From Saussurea involucrata (Eukaryota; Streptophyta; Magnoliopsida; Asterales; Asteraceae): 64,000 bases of DNA. The stretch is taken from contig CM066319.1 of the NCBI GenBank assembly GCA_033807775.1, positions 158,849,983 through 158,913,982 of the forward strand. Reading direction: 5' to 3'. Shown here piece by piece: positions 32,601 through 42,070 of this stretch; the first letter of the stretch is position 1; each line of letters begins with the position of its first letter. Under the pieces are notes generated by a model. That model was given only the letters and a program-made list of their open reading frames with translations. It searched no databases and was not told the DNA's origin. Made by a program: the position numbers and the translations under genes.

Positions 32601-32933
32601 AAGATCATCCTCCCCAAAGTCAAAAATCCTCCTGACTCAGTCTTCAAGGAAATGGCAAGAGAAGGTAAAATCCCGAATGTAAACAATCTTAACCTTACCA
32701 TTCCCACTTCTGTTCCCTATCCTACCACAACCTTAAGCCTTTCACCAATACCAGGATTGTTCTTTAACGACGGTCTCGGTCGTCGGGCATTCTTCAGATT
32801 TGCCCAGATATCCATCGCCGACACTATATTTCTGGAAGGCATTCACAACCTCTTTCCGAACATCCCCGAAGCTCAACCGTTCTATAGAAACTTACTGGAT
32901 GAAATCAAGCGCCGCAAAACCTCAAAGAAGTAA
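29667..32933 (+). CDS. SIRE-B extra 3' ORF (aORF / env-like), intact 1088 aa
   Basis: Uncharacterised protein in the SIRE 'env-like' position. It starts MASSRYPIPTCFED and is one open frame to TAA. Visible parts: a globular N-terminal region (about 1-260) resembling the SIRE-A aORF N-terminus in size and layout. Next is a long Ser/Pro/Thr- and His-rich region (about 290-550). A predicted coiled coil lies near 550-620 ('LISQANSRISNLESQL'). A Pro-Pro-Lys-Ser repeat stretch (about 675-735) is encoded by CCACCGAAA repeats. A Lys/Glu helical region (about 755-880) and a C-terminal globular domain (about 885-1085) complete it. I see no signal peptide or clear membrane segment, so the envelope label is not supported from sequence alone. 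The absence of any lesion, beside a damaged pol, suggests selection or mere youth. Confidence 0.85.
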   Translation: MASSRYPIPTCFEDLRFNQCNHVARLESDPAHPEFSTIAKFLSRSPLLHAFTCNPNMSKMLIGQFWLTSVYDPSNEAIHASIFTNAEGDHDLTFGVDDVRLALKIDAFSDYEDMYLDTIHEDIVLTTGYVLDDSSKSSKGPGTLLRSKMGGIWNFFFAHVIHCLSRKTSGHDQSPSHVNKLAHALIFQRKVDFAQYFFSELVEVIKTPKKCYVAFPRFISMILQHKLSKALETDRRSSSPRFCYEWSSPVVGTKTLNVKPLATDRPLRPGMISFALSPELHWGDAEIPGFRHLEIPEVTPNVVVPSPRSRVTSGGTQKKRQKATDTSAPASQTTSPRDPSETSPVHTPSHKRRHSPSPSGSLPKRSRKPSAQPTHPTVDSPKSPVVELHPSGPRVPATHPTVSSVSSRKASVTFQEDPPHTSPLDSLGGGDDLEISPLEGSDFTLHSFTPDQFSIEDIAQPSKGSPPIPPFDFFDFLLADTGSPQTIPSTEEHHTESPSSSHQSPPRSPTPPRSPTPPRMLHTDDLMPYLRIPIPEPDPHRLLFQFPEIGGQTSPHIDRTSTFLKSTITLISQANSRISNLESQLPHLLLDAITEALRPIQEKLSTLSTTVESLSKPSTDSPSPERSQWEMDLGDFALVPHTTETSLAFLHSKFDKAFYELGFKLPAVPEGEKTTAPPKLPSIKKLSSNQPPPKPSSPKSSSPPKSTSPPKSSPPKLSTSPPKPSSPPKHVSLSPTHTGSTEALDLNASVEGEQSSKTPEDKGKRTLSAEELAREAKKKKDLARYGARPKDAETLKLKPASQPITTELGLSAQEIEEARIAQIDLDKSRDLSLKAAAEEATKVKSTDVIQTQKSVLSALEQQKNEEISWYKRTMHHRSYRSQISSVKIATSKANPQDIRLIINWEDGSMKSVKESHLQLFGLSEWYEITQHLVRSPNPKKDIFVKYIDGLMNKMKEIKRKHNIILSTEERAKLLSLKEKIILPKVKNPPDSVFKEMAREGKIPNVNNLNLTIPTSVPYPTTTLSLSPIPGLFFNDGLGRRAFFRFAQISIADTIFLEGIHNLFPNIPEAQPFYRNLLDEIKRRKTSKK
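31690..31880 (+). repeat. CCACCGAAA repeat inside the SIRE-B extra ORF
   Basis: Irregular repeats of (T)CCACCGAAA(T/C)CC every 12-24 bp encode a Pro-Lys-Ser tract. The DNA unit equals the LTR and spacer motif. Confidence 0.75.
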
Positions 32934-33216
32934 GTTCTCTCCATTTGGTACTTGTAAAAGTTAGTTTCTCATTTTGTAAATTGTACGAGAACTTATCTTA
33001 ATACAAGTATCTCTATTTGAATTTTATTTCTGTACATACTTTATCTTTCGTTACCTGTAAATACTGTACATAGTATACATACGCATACAAAAGAAAAAGA
33101 TCAAAAAGAACAAAAAGAATGGTCTATGTGAAAAGAACCCAAAAGAGTAAAAAGGGTCAAAAACGCACTTACTTTTATTTACTCTTGAATATTCTAAGAT
33201 AAGGAGCTCAAATTCA

Positions 33217-33229
33217 AATAGGGGGAGAT
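33217..33229 (+). other. SIRE-B polypurine tract
   Basis: AAATAGGGGGAGAT directly precedes the 3' LTR. Confidence 0.8.
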
Positions 33230-34268
33230 TGTTGGGTCACCAAGGATTTGAAATTGACTCACCGATGTTTTCCCTAAAACTCCTACTTAGAATATTTTAG
33301 TTCAGTTCTTCGAATGACTTGTACAAGATATCAAATGTTCGGTGAAGTCGAAGATCAACCGAAACCAAGCTTGAAGACTCTCTACTTGTGGAAAATAGAA
33401 GACTCTCGGCAACATTCAAACAAGTCATCACCACCGAAATTCCTTGACATTTCGGTGGCCTTCTCTCCACCGAAATTATAGGACAATTTCGGTGGCCTTC
33501 TGCCACCGAAGTGCTTGGACAAATTCGGTGGCCCTATCCTCCACCGATGACTCTTTCGGTGCTTCTCTCACCACCGAAACAAGCTTGCAATTTCGGTGGT
33601 CCTCTCACCACCGAAACATGCTTGCAATTTCGGTGGTCCTCTCACCACCGAAACATGCTTGCAATTTCGGTGGACTAGTCTTCTTTCCACCGAAGATTTC
33701 TCAATCTCGGTGGAAACCACTTCGGTGCTAAACGCTCAAAACAGAAGATCATTTATTATGGGACAATATCCTCCAGCAGAGAAAAGTGACAGTTTGTCTC
33801 TTTATCCACTTTCAGTTAAGGTCCCTATTATCTGCTCAAGCTACTCTGTCTGCACCTAGTGAAAAGTGACAAGGACTTCACAGTTCTCCTGAAGTCAACA
33901 TTATCAGCATATGTGAAGATGACAAGTGTCCCAAGCATTTAATGCTTGGGCACTCCTTGGCACTATAAAAGGAGAAGTGCTCTTCATGCAATTCTCACGC
34001 TTTCAAGAAATTCTCTCAGTGCAAGAAACTTTCTTTTAAGCCTTAAACTCAATAGCTTTGCTCTTAGTGTTCTTAGTTGTTTTGTTGTATATTTTGTGTA
34101 AGATTGTTAGAATAGTTTATCTGTTCTTTTCCGCAACAATCTTAAGTTTTCTGTGTGTAATTCTTTTGAAAGTTTTTCAAATATAAGAATTAAAATTGTG
34201 AAATTTTTGTGTATTGTATTCAACCCCCCCCCCTTCTACAATACTTGTTAAGCCATCTGGGACTAACA
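33230..34268 (+). repeat. SIRE-B 3' LTR
   Basis: 1039 bp, nearly identical to 21881-22924. It ends GGGACTAACA before the TSD AGTAG. Confidence 0.95.
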
Positions 34269-34273
34269 AGTAG

Positions 34274-34891
34274 GCTCCGTTAAAAAACAAATAACGCTTG
34301 TCTTCTTCGTTTCAATCGACGCACACAAAAAGAGCATCTAGATATTGCCAATCAACCCTATCGGCTATCGCACTCCCCTCGGCTCTCGGTTTTGCTCTCT
34401 GGTTTTCACTTTCAAACCACGCCGCACGAACTCTCCCTCCCTCTAACTGATTCGGTCCAAGTGCCGATTGATTTGAGTCATCGTCTACCCTAGTGATTTG
34501 GTGCACAGTCTGATTTTGCTCTCGATTTCTCATCATTCCAAGTGTTTTCCTTCTAATTTACTTATCTAAGACCTAATTTTTTTAGACATAATCTAAGACT
34601 TAACTTAATTATTTTTGTTTTCATGATTTTCTTATTTTTCTTGTTTCTTGATTTCTTGAAAAAGATTATCACAATAATTGAAAAAACCAGACCTTTGCGA
34701 ATACAAAAACTCCAGTAGTATGATATCAATAATGCAATTTATTCACAATATAAAGTACCAATTTTAATTCTCCTAGGATTCAAATTGGTTGTTTCTTCCT
34801 TTTATTGTGCTTCATTTATAACCAAATTCTTTAAATTTATTGCTTCCTTTTATTGTACTTCAATTGTTCGAGTTTCTTTCTTCTTAGTTCA
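34274..34891. other. Host-like sequence without recognisable gene
   Basis: Continuation of the sequence interrupted by SIRE-B. No long ORF or repeat signature is supported. It is pyrimidine-rich around 34370-34450, then AT-rich. Confidence 0.45.
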
Positions 34892-34894
34892 TAA

Positions 34895-35180
34895 GGCCAT
34901 GCGTAGCGGTAGCAGGTAAGGGGAGCGGGTAGGAGAGGGTAGGAGAGGGCTCCGGTACGGGGGGTTGCGGGTAGGGGGAGCGGGTAGGAGGCCGGATTTG
35001 GGAACCCGGTGAACCCGCACATCTCTCTCTCTATATCCTTTATATATTAAATGGTTTAGGCTAGTATTGGGTTCATTGGGTACTGGTACTCCACTTTTGG
35101 GTAAGGATTGGGTAAGAGAGAAAAGCTGATGTGGCGCTGAGGTGGCAAGGGTTCAAAGGGTACGGGTACTCATAACGGCT
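34895..35180. mobile_element. Candidate PIF/Harbinger-type MITE
   Basis: It starts GGCCATGCGTAGCGG after TAA and contains 'GATGTGGCGCTGAGGTGGC', a block also present (inverted) in the Harbinger-type element at 42071. The right end is only partly complementary to the left, so the boundary is uncertain. Confidence 0.35.
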
Positions 35181-35409
35181 AGTAATAACATTTAGTGAGC
35201 ACACCAATCAATAACTAAACCGAAATAATGAAAGTAAACAAAACGGAGAGAGGGACATTTTTTTAATTCTCCACCCAGGGCATCCAAAACAATTGGACTG
35301 ATCCTGTGCACGAGTGTATAACACCAACTTAACCAGGAAATATTTTCGTTATTTTTATAGCCATGTACATACAAGACAAATGAATTGAGTATATATATAT
35401 ATATACAAA

Positions 35410-35615
35410 TATATATGGTTGGGTTCCGTTGATAATGAACGTTATGGTGAAAAATGGTAGGAAGGGAAATTCCACCATTGGATGCACATTAGGATCAGAT
35501 TAATCCCCGTATTAAACGCGATTTATTGGTGAACTTGAAATGATCAAAGGTTAAGATCGAGTTCTCACGTTTTTCTCGTTAACTCAACTTCTCACATGAT
35601 CCTTTGTCTCTATAT
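35410..35615. mobile_element. MITE of the TA-associated family (copy 2 of 3)
   Basis: It has 'GGTTGGGTTCCG', 'TGCACATTAGGAT' and 'GTTAACTCAACTTCTCACATGATCC' in the same order as the copy at 6719-6960, with (TA)n at the borders. Confidence 0.55.
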
Positions 35616-35624
35616 ATAAACATA

Positions 35625-35735
35625 TATGATTGGATTCCGATGATAAGTTAAGATTAACGTGAAAAACATGGTTATCAACTGATAAATGAAAAATGGACGT
35701 ACATTAGGATTAAGATGCACCAATATAAAAACCAA
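35625..35735. mobile_element. Fragment of the TA-associated MITE family (copy 3 of 3)
   Basis: It begins 'GATTGGATTCCGATGATAAG' and 'TTAACGTG' as in the other copies, with 'ACATTAGGATTAAGATGCACC', and then loses similarity. The right half is missing. Confidence 0.45.
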
Positions 35736-36772
35736 GAACATTGTTGAAAATATGGATGTTGATATTGACAATGACAGGTAGGCGCGTGGTGGGAGGTAGG
35801 AAGAAGAAAATCTCCGACAGGTTTGACCCATAAGAGAGGTGGTACAGTGTGGAGGTCCACCGAATCACCTCCTACGCCTCCACACCGGAGAAAGAATATT
35901 TATGTTACGTGATTGGTGGTGTTGATGTGAACCACCCAAAAAAAACACAGACACACACACCATCAGTATTCAGTACGGAATAGGAATACAAAAGAATCTT
36001 TAACCCAAGGGAGGGAGCAATTCAATAATTGCAACCCCACGCTAACCCGACAATTATCATCACAAATTACCACTTTCTCCTTCCTTCCAAAAAATTAATA
36101 TATCAAAGGTTTTAAATTGGATATATAACATATTTTATAAAATTAATTTTCAAATAATATTTTATTTTATGAAAATACGATTATAATTTTTATCATGATA
36201 TATGACATGATTAAGAACAAGCGACTTAGCCATTTCACAACATCAATTTGGGGATCTGGAAATTGTAGAGGTAATGATATTTGAGTAAAAATATGAGATG
36301 AATGACTAGCACCAATTAAGTCGTATGAAATGGTCATTTCAGTCGATTTCTCTTTATTGAAATACTATATGAAATAGGTTTTCGGTAAACTAGCTTTTGG
36401 CTAATTAAATGTTCTTTCAATTTTGTTTAGAAAAAACAGATTAGTTTATAGTTGTTGTAGCATTATGAAATACAAAAAGATGTTGATGATGGTAAACTAA
36501 CAATTAGAGGCTTTGAAGATGAGTTATAATGTGTTTTAGGAGTTAGGGAGACATTTTCAATGATTATGTGTTCATAATGTGTTTTACGAAGGGATCCCCC
36601 TAAGTTGGTGAGTTCGTCATACATGGTGAGCGGAACCAAGAAAGCGGTACACCGGGTACACCGGAGATTATGAGAGACGGGGATCTCAAAGCCTTAAAAA
36701 ATATTCAAGAAAAGAAAAAAAATCAAAAAAAGTAGTAAAATAGAGAAAAGAAAGATCATGTTACCCATAGAC
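35736..36772. other. Intergenic stretch without recognised gene
   Basis: AT-rich DNA with only short ORFs. A more GC-rich patch at 35770-35910 shows no recognisable coding signal. Confidence 0.45.
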
Positions 36773-37014
36773 TTAGGGGGCGTTTGGTTCGCAGGATTCC
36801 AACGGAATTCGAATGATCAATTTCATTGACTAAATTCCGTTCAGGCATTTGGTTACCTATGGAATGGAATTGAATTCCACACATTCCACCATTCATGGAT
36901 TTGGTCATTCCATCACAAATGAGAAGGAATTCAATTCCATTCCACCTCATTTTCTTAAAAAGACAAAAATATCCCTATCTTTCTTACATGATTTACCGAG
37001 ACCCATATGAACCA

Positions 37015-37305
37015 GCGTCGACCACCGCCGACCACCACCGATCTGAACCACCATCGACCACCACCGGTCTGAACCACCGCCAAACACCACCGTTCTAAAC
37101 CACCATCGATCACCATTGATCTGAACCACCGCCGACCACCACCCTGAACCACTGTCGGCCATCATCGATCTGAACCACCGCCGACCACCACCGTTCTAAA
37201 CCATCGTCGACCACCACCAATCTGAACCACCGCCGTTCTGAACCACCGCCGGCCACCACTGATCTAAACCACCGCCGATCTAAACTAGCGTCAGCCACCA
37301 CCGTT
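37015..37305. repeat. Degenerate minisatellite in the Tourist-type element
   Basis: About ten imperfect units of roughly 30 bp built on TCTGAACCACCGCCGACCAC. ORFs through it (Trp/Val/Gly-rich on the minus strand) are repeat artefacts. Confidence 0.75.
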
Positions 37306-37505
37306 TTCAAAAAGGGTATTTTGGTTATTTACTAATATTTAATTCAATTCCAAAACTATATTAATAGAACCAAATAGACAAATTCCAATTCTTTTAATAG
37401 ATTCTATTCCAATGTATGTTAACCAAACAGATTGTCAAACCTGATAACATTCCATTCTAATTCCTTCAAAATCAAATTCATTTAACAGATTCCATTCCAT
37501 CTAAA

Positions 37506-37866
37506 TGTTAGATTAAATTAGCTCCTAATTTAATTAAATGTTTTATAAAGAAAAAGTGTATGAGCTTTTTAGTTAGCTTTATGGGATTGAACCTTTTAAT
37601 GTAAATGGACCCTTTAAATAGATGTTTAGGGTTTCATTTATCATTTGAGAGAGGGGTTTAGAGGTTACACACAAAAAACACACACTGACTTATTCTCATG
37701 AGAGTCATCTAATTGTAAAGTGTGGTGTTCTTTATATTTACTCCTCCATATTGTGATTCAATGAAAATGAGATGAGTTATTTTATCATTATTCTTATTGT
37801 TCATCTTATCTCTACTTATATATGGATTTATCTTCTATTGTTTGTCTGTCCTAAATGGGAACAACA
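37506..37866 (+). repeat. 5' LTR of the non-autonomous element
   Basis: 361 bp, TG...CA. A TATA-like 'TTTAAATAGATG' lies near 37612. Confidence 0.9.
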
Positions 37867-38984
37867 ATTGGTATCAGAGTTGGATTGAAGAAACTCTTCT
37901 TCAATCGGTCATCTATGGCAACAATAGAAGATTAGATGATTTATTTGTTGTTTTGGTTCTTAGATTGATTCAATCACATGAGCCTAAACACAAATATCAT
38001 ATCTGATATTTATTTTCTGTTTTTATGCTTACTGGAAATCCAATCTTTGATTTCAATAAGACTTGGATAAGTTTTGACAGAAAATTAGTGTTTCTCTTCA
38101 CAAAATCTGATTCTGCTCACCACATGTTTGATGAAATGCCTAAGTGAAGATTTGGTTCTGTTTGGATCAAATCTGATCAGATTTAATACATGTGTGTGTT
38201 TTGATTCTTTCTCATTCATTGGTCTTATTTGATAAGCACTAAGTAGATGGTTGATCTATGATCTCATCCTTGTGTGTGCTTGAGTCCATAGCATTTTTTT
38301 GGCATCTTGGTAGTAAGGATGTTGATCTTTGATCCAGATTTTGTTTGTGTTCCGCTGCTGATAAATGTTTAAATGAAAAACAAATTCATTTGGGTCTTGA
38401 AAAAGTTGATTGAGAAAGATTTGGTGTTGTGCTATGTATTCAAAGTCTGATCTAAAAAGTTTTTATAACTTTGAGTGTTTCTAATTAGTTTTCTGACCTA
38501 ATCAATTAGAGATCTGATTATTTGCACTCACGGTTCTAAAAGTTATATGGAGATCGTCTTATTTTCTACATCAAATCAGATTTAATGATAGCATGCTGAC
38601 AGATTTGCGATGCTGTAGTAAATTGATCATATCTCACTGATCAAGACACCAATTGACGCGATTCAAAAGGCCCTGGATTGAAAACACATTGATGAACAAC
38701 TTTCGTGTTTAGAGATTTCAGAGATTCGAAATTTATAAGGGTCATATGCATCGTTGAAGTAGACAACAGTGTGCTGATACAAAGTTGTTGGACAGATCTG
38801 CGCGACTATGGTACATCAACCGTATCTTATTCTTCCGAGCTCTAAAAGAGGTGATTCCAGATGCTCTGAAAAGATAACAAACCAATGCACACTCTTTATG
38901 TTTTGAGTTTTTGCAAACTCCAGATCTATCATGGTCTAAAGTTGTGTCGAAGTTAGTGTGAAACTGCTGGCAGAGGACTTAGAG

Positions 38985-39440
38985 AAATTCAGCAAGAAGA
39001 CCACCAGAGCTCACCAGCGCTCTGGCAGAAAACTTCTGTTTCACCAGAGATATACACCAGACCAGAGGTACACCAGAGGTACACCACCAGAGCAGAGGTA
39101 CACCACCAGACTAGAGGTACTTGCTGTTAGTTTTGCGCACCTGTCGTATTTTCAACAGAACTCCCTCCTCGAAGCTCCAAATTTGATGAGTCCAGCTAAG
39201 TTGGATTCCTAAGACAAAGAAGAACAATTTTCATGTTTTGAGCTTGGTCTAAATCAGTGTTCTTCTTGGTCAGAATCTCTGCTAAAGTCAGTATACATCA
39301 GCTGGATAGAGTTGTACTTCTCTGAACACATCTACCAGAGCTCTGTGGATTTTTTAGAGACATCTACCAGAACTCAGTTGATTTTTTTTGAGACATCTAC
39401 CAGAGCTCTGTTGATTTGTCAGAGGTTGTCCAGAAGTATT
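38985..39440 (+). repeat. ACCAGAG-rich interior of the non-autonomous element
   Basis: Repeated ACCAGAG and CTCTG units, including GAGGTACACCACCAGA-like tandem copies at about 39055-39120 and ACCAGAGCTCTG near 39330 and 39398. No coding frame. Confidence 0.6.
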
Positions 39441-40192
39441 AAGCCATCCAAACAGTCATTAAGTCGCTGAATAAGCTGCTTCTGTTAAGACCATCCAGAG
39501 ACTTAAAGATCAAATTTTTCAGAAATAAGGGCAGTAAGCAGAGAGGACCAGAAGCAGACTCAAGAAAGTTTATTAGAGTTCGTTGGTCCAGAAATCAAAA
39601 CAAGCCAAAAGCCTGGAGCCCAAAAAATTTCAGTTTGTTTGACAGCTTTGCGCTGCTTCAGAAACATGCGTATAACTTTTGACTCGGCTCTCCAAATTAC
39701 ACGAGTCCAGTTGAACTGGAAAGATAATTCACAGACGCACGACTTTGATGTTCTGATTTTTCTCAAATTATGTGTGCTGATATGCCAAAATCAACTTCAA
39801 AGTCTGTTGTAAGGTGCTGGACCGAAAGCATTGCATTTAATTCATGCTCTTTCCACTTTCAAGAACGGTGTTCTCTCGACGTTTTATTCATGGTTTCATG
39901 CTGCTATTGTGATATATTGATTGTCACTCACTCCTCTGTTATTCAAGTTTAAAGCTCGGTGCTGAATGCTCACTCAACGGGATTTTAAGAGTCAAAAACA
40001 ACAGTGAAGTTGAGTCATGAAAAGTGGACAAAATGGGGTTAATTGTCTCGGTTTTTTCAAGAAGATGAGCCTACATTTGAGGGGGAGCTCGTGATGCTTT
40101 GAAGACTCAAAGAACGGAATGGCAAAGTTTCTAAAGAAGGCAAGGGGGAGACTACAAGATGATGCTTTCTTTATAAAACATTAGGGAGAGAT

Positions 40193-40553
40193 TGTTAGAT
40201 TAAATTAGCTCCTAATTTAATTAAATGTTTTATAAAGAAAAAGTGTATGGGCTTTTTAGTTAGCTTAATGGGCTTGAGCCTTTTAATGTAAATGGACCTT
40301 TTAAATAGATGTTTAGGGTTTCATTTATCATTTGAGAGAGGGTTTTAGAAGTTACACACAAAAAACACACACTGACTTATTCTCATGAGAGTCATCTAAT
40401 TGTAAAGTGTGGTGTTCTTCATATTTACTCCTCCATATTGTGATTCAATGAAAATGAGATGAGTTATTTTATCATTATTCTTATTGTTTATCTTATCTCT
40501 ACTTATATATGGATTTATCTTCTATTGTTTGTCTGTCCTAAATGGAAACAACA
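40193..40553 (+). repeat. 3' LTR of the non-autonomous element
   Basis: 361 bp copy of 37506-37866 with a handful of substitutions. Confidence 0.9.
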
Positions 40554-40805
40554 CTAAAAATATTCCGTGAACCAAACGCCCCCTTAAGAGAGTAATATAC
40601 TCTTTCATATTAAATGAAGTTTAGGAACCACTTTTGAAAATTCTCACCGAACCATAAGAACCAAACCTGTTCACTCTAGTTTTTATTGATATTGTAAAAA
40701 GTAAATACAAACTAATATATTTATATATATTTTATCTATTTAATTTAGAAAAGTTGATAGATGGTTTCACTTTCTAGCCAATTTTTTATTCAAATTTAAT
40801 TAATC

Positions 40806-41006
40806 CTTTTTTTAAGGGTGTCCTAGACTATGCCTACTTGGCTAGACTAATCCCTTGACAAATTATGACGGTAAGAGTAAGACATCAGCCTTGATTAAAC
40901 TTCAGTGGCCACAAATGTTGTGTACGTCTGGATTCGAACCCTGGACAGATGGGATATTCCACCACATCCCCAGGGCCTTAACCAGTATGCCACAACCCTT
41001 GTGATT
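40806..41006 (-). mobile_element. tRNA-derived SINE
   Basis: On the minus strand an A-box TGGCATACTGG (40982-40992) and a B-box GGTTCGAATCC (40930-40940) form an internal pol III promoter. The minus-strand 3' end is A-rich (CCTTAAAAAAAG). A perfect 14-bp TSD AAATTTAATTAATC (40792-40805 and 41007-41020) flanks the 201-bp body, as expected of LINE-mediated retroposition. Confidence 0.88.
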
Positions 41007-41153
41007 AAATTTAATTAATCTTCATGTAGAATATTTACGTATATGCGTATAAATCGGTTTTCATCAAAGAAAAAACAATCCATACACATATGTATAAAGA
41101 TTCCATTTTCTATGTAAAGATTCCACTTTTCTTTATCCTAAAACCAACTCTTA

Positions 41154-42016
41154 GGGGGCGTTTGGTTCGCGGAATATTTTTGGATGGAATGGAATATGTC
41201 AAAGGAATTTGACTTTGAAGGAATTGGAATGGAATGTTGTCAAGTTTGACCAGCTGTTTGGTTGACAGAATTAGAATGGAATCTGTTAAAGGAATTGGAA
41301 TCTGTCTGTTTGGTTCACAGAATGTAGCTTTGGAATTGGAATGAAACTTGGGTAAATGACCAAAATACCCTTTTGTTCATCTATCCTCATCAGACATAAG
41401 CACAAATCGAAATCAGATGTACAATGCTAGAATCGAAAGCACAAATCAGAAATCAAAAGCACAAATCAGAGAAATAAACGTCTTCTGGTTCATCTTTCTG
41501 GTTTGTATAAATCGAAACCAGAAAACGAAACAGGTTTGTACAGGTATAGAAGATAGAGAAGATAAAATCGATATCAACCAGAAATCGAAACCTGGTTTGT
41601 ACAAATCGAAAGCAGCAGGTAGAGAAGATAAAATTCCAATCGAAACCAAAAAACGTAAGCAGAAGTCAATTCAGAAACGTAAGCTTACCAGATCGTCTTT
41701 GCGATGGAGAAGGTCTTTGCGATGGAGAAGGACTTTGCGATGGAGAAGAAAACGAGAGAGAGGTGTTTGTCGGCTAAAAATTATAAAACTAGGGTAAGGG
41801 GTAATTTTGGCATTATGAAAATGTTCAATTCCATTCCTTCAAAATACCTTGTTTATGTGATGTAATGAAAAATGCCAAATTCATGGAATTCATTGGAATT
41901 TTTTGAATTCCTTTTGTACAAAAGATTGAACCAAACACTGGAATGAAATCTGGTCAAAGGAATCTGACATTCTAATTCCACCAGATTCCACCAGTTTCTG
42001 TGAACCAAACGTCACC
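41154..42016. mobile_element. Second Tourist-type (PIF/Harbinger) element
   Basis: The left TIR GGGGGCGTTTGGTTCGC and right GTGAACCAAACGTCACC are flanked by the TSD TTA (41151-41153 and 42017-42019). It is 863 bp long, with inverted subterminal 'GGAATGGAAT' sequence. The internal plus ORF 41417-41797 includes three copies of an 18-bp CTTTGCGATGGAGAAGG unit and has no family resemblance. Confidence 0.8.
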
Positions 42017-42070
42017 TTATACATGTACATAAACTTTAGGATTTGTTAAACAAGGTCTGAAGATGACTAA

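Larger units (their letters stand above)
21881..34268 (+). mobile_element. SIRE-B: young SIRE/Maximus-type Ty1/copia retrotransposon
   Basis: A 12.4-kb element with a perfect 5-bp TSD AGTAG (21876-21880 and 34269-34273). The LTRs are 1044 and 1039 bp; I find one substitution (in the TTGTATACTTTG context near 22740 and 34089) plus a C-run difference of 15 against 10, which accounts for the whole length difference. The order is LTR, PBS, gag, pol, a motif-rich spacer, the extra 3' ORF, PPT and LTR. Gag and the extra ORF are intact; pol has two frameshifts and one nonsense codon. The near-identity of the LTRs implies a very recent insertion. Confidence 0.95.
37506..40553 (+). mobile_element. Non-autonomous LTR retrotransposon, complete
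   Basis: A perfect 5-bp TSD CTAAA (37501-37505 and 40554-40558). The LTRs are 361 bp each (37506-37866 and 40193-40553), nearly identical, TGTTAGATTA...GGAACAACA. A PBS TGGTATCAGAG is at 37869-37879 and a purine-rich tract just before the 3' LTR. The 2.3-kb interior has no retroviral domain. It is a TRIM/LARD-like parasite of copia machinery, inserted into the Tourist-type element. Confidence 0.93.
36776..40583. mobile_element. Tourist-type (PIF/Harbinger) element, split by an LTR element
   Basis: The TIRs GGGGGCGTTTGGTTC and GAACCAAACGCCCCC are flanked by the TSD TTA (36773-36775 and 40584-40586), diagnostic of PIF/Harbinger. Without the 3-kb LTR insertion it is about 760 bp. It holds a minisatellite at 37015-37305 and no transposase. 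A related element is at 41154-42016. Confidence 0.82.

Noticed and set aside
36947..37310. Trp/Gly/Val-rich minus-strand ORFs
   Set aside because: Produced by translating a 30-bp minisatellite.
40930..40992. Possible functional tRNA gene on the minus strand
   Set aside because: A and B boxes are present but no cloverleaf or acceptor stem can be drawn, and the TSD and A-rich tail identify a SINE.
41417..41797. 126-aa ORF in the second Tourist-type element
   Set aside because: Low complexity with a tandem 18-bp unit, and no recognisable domain.
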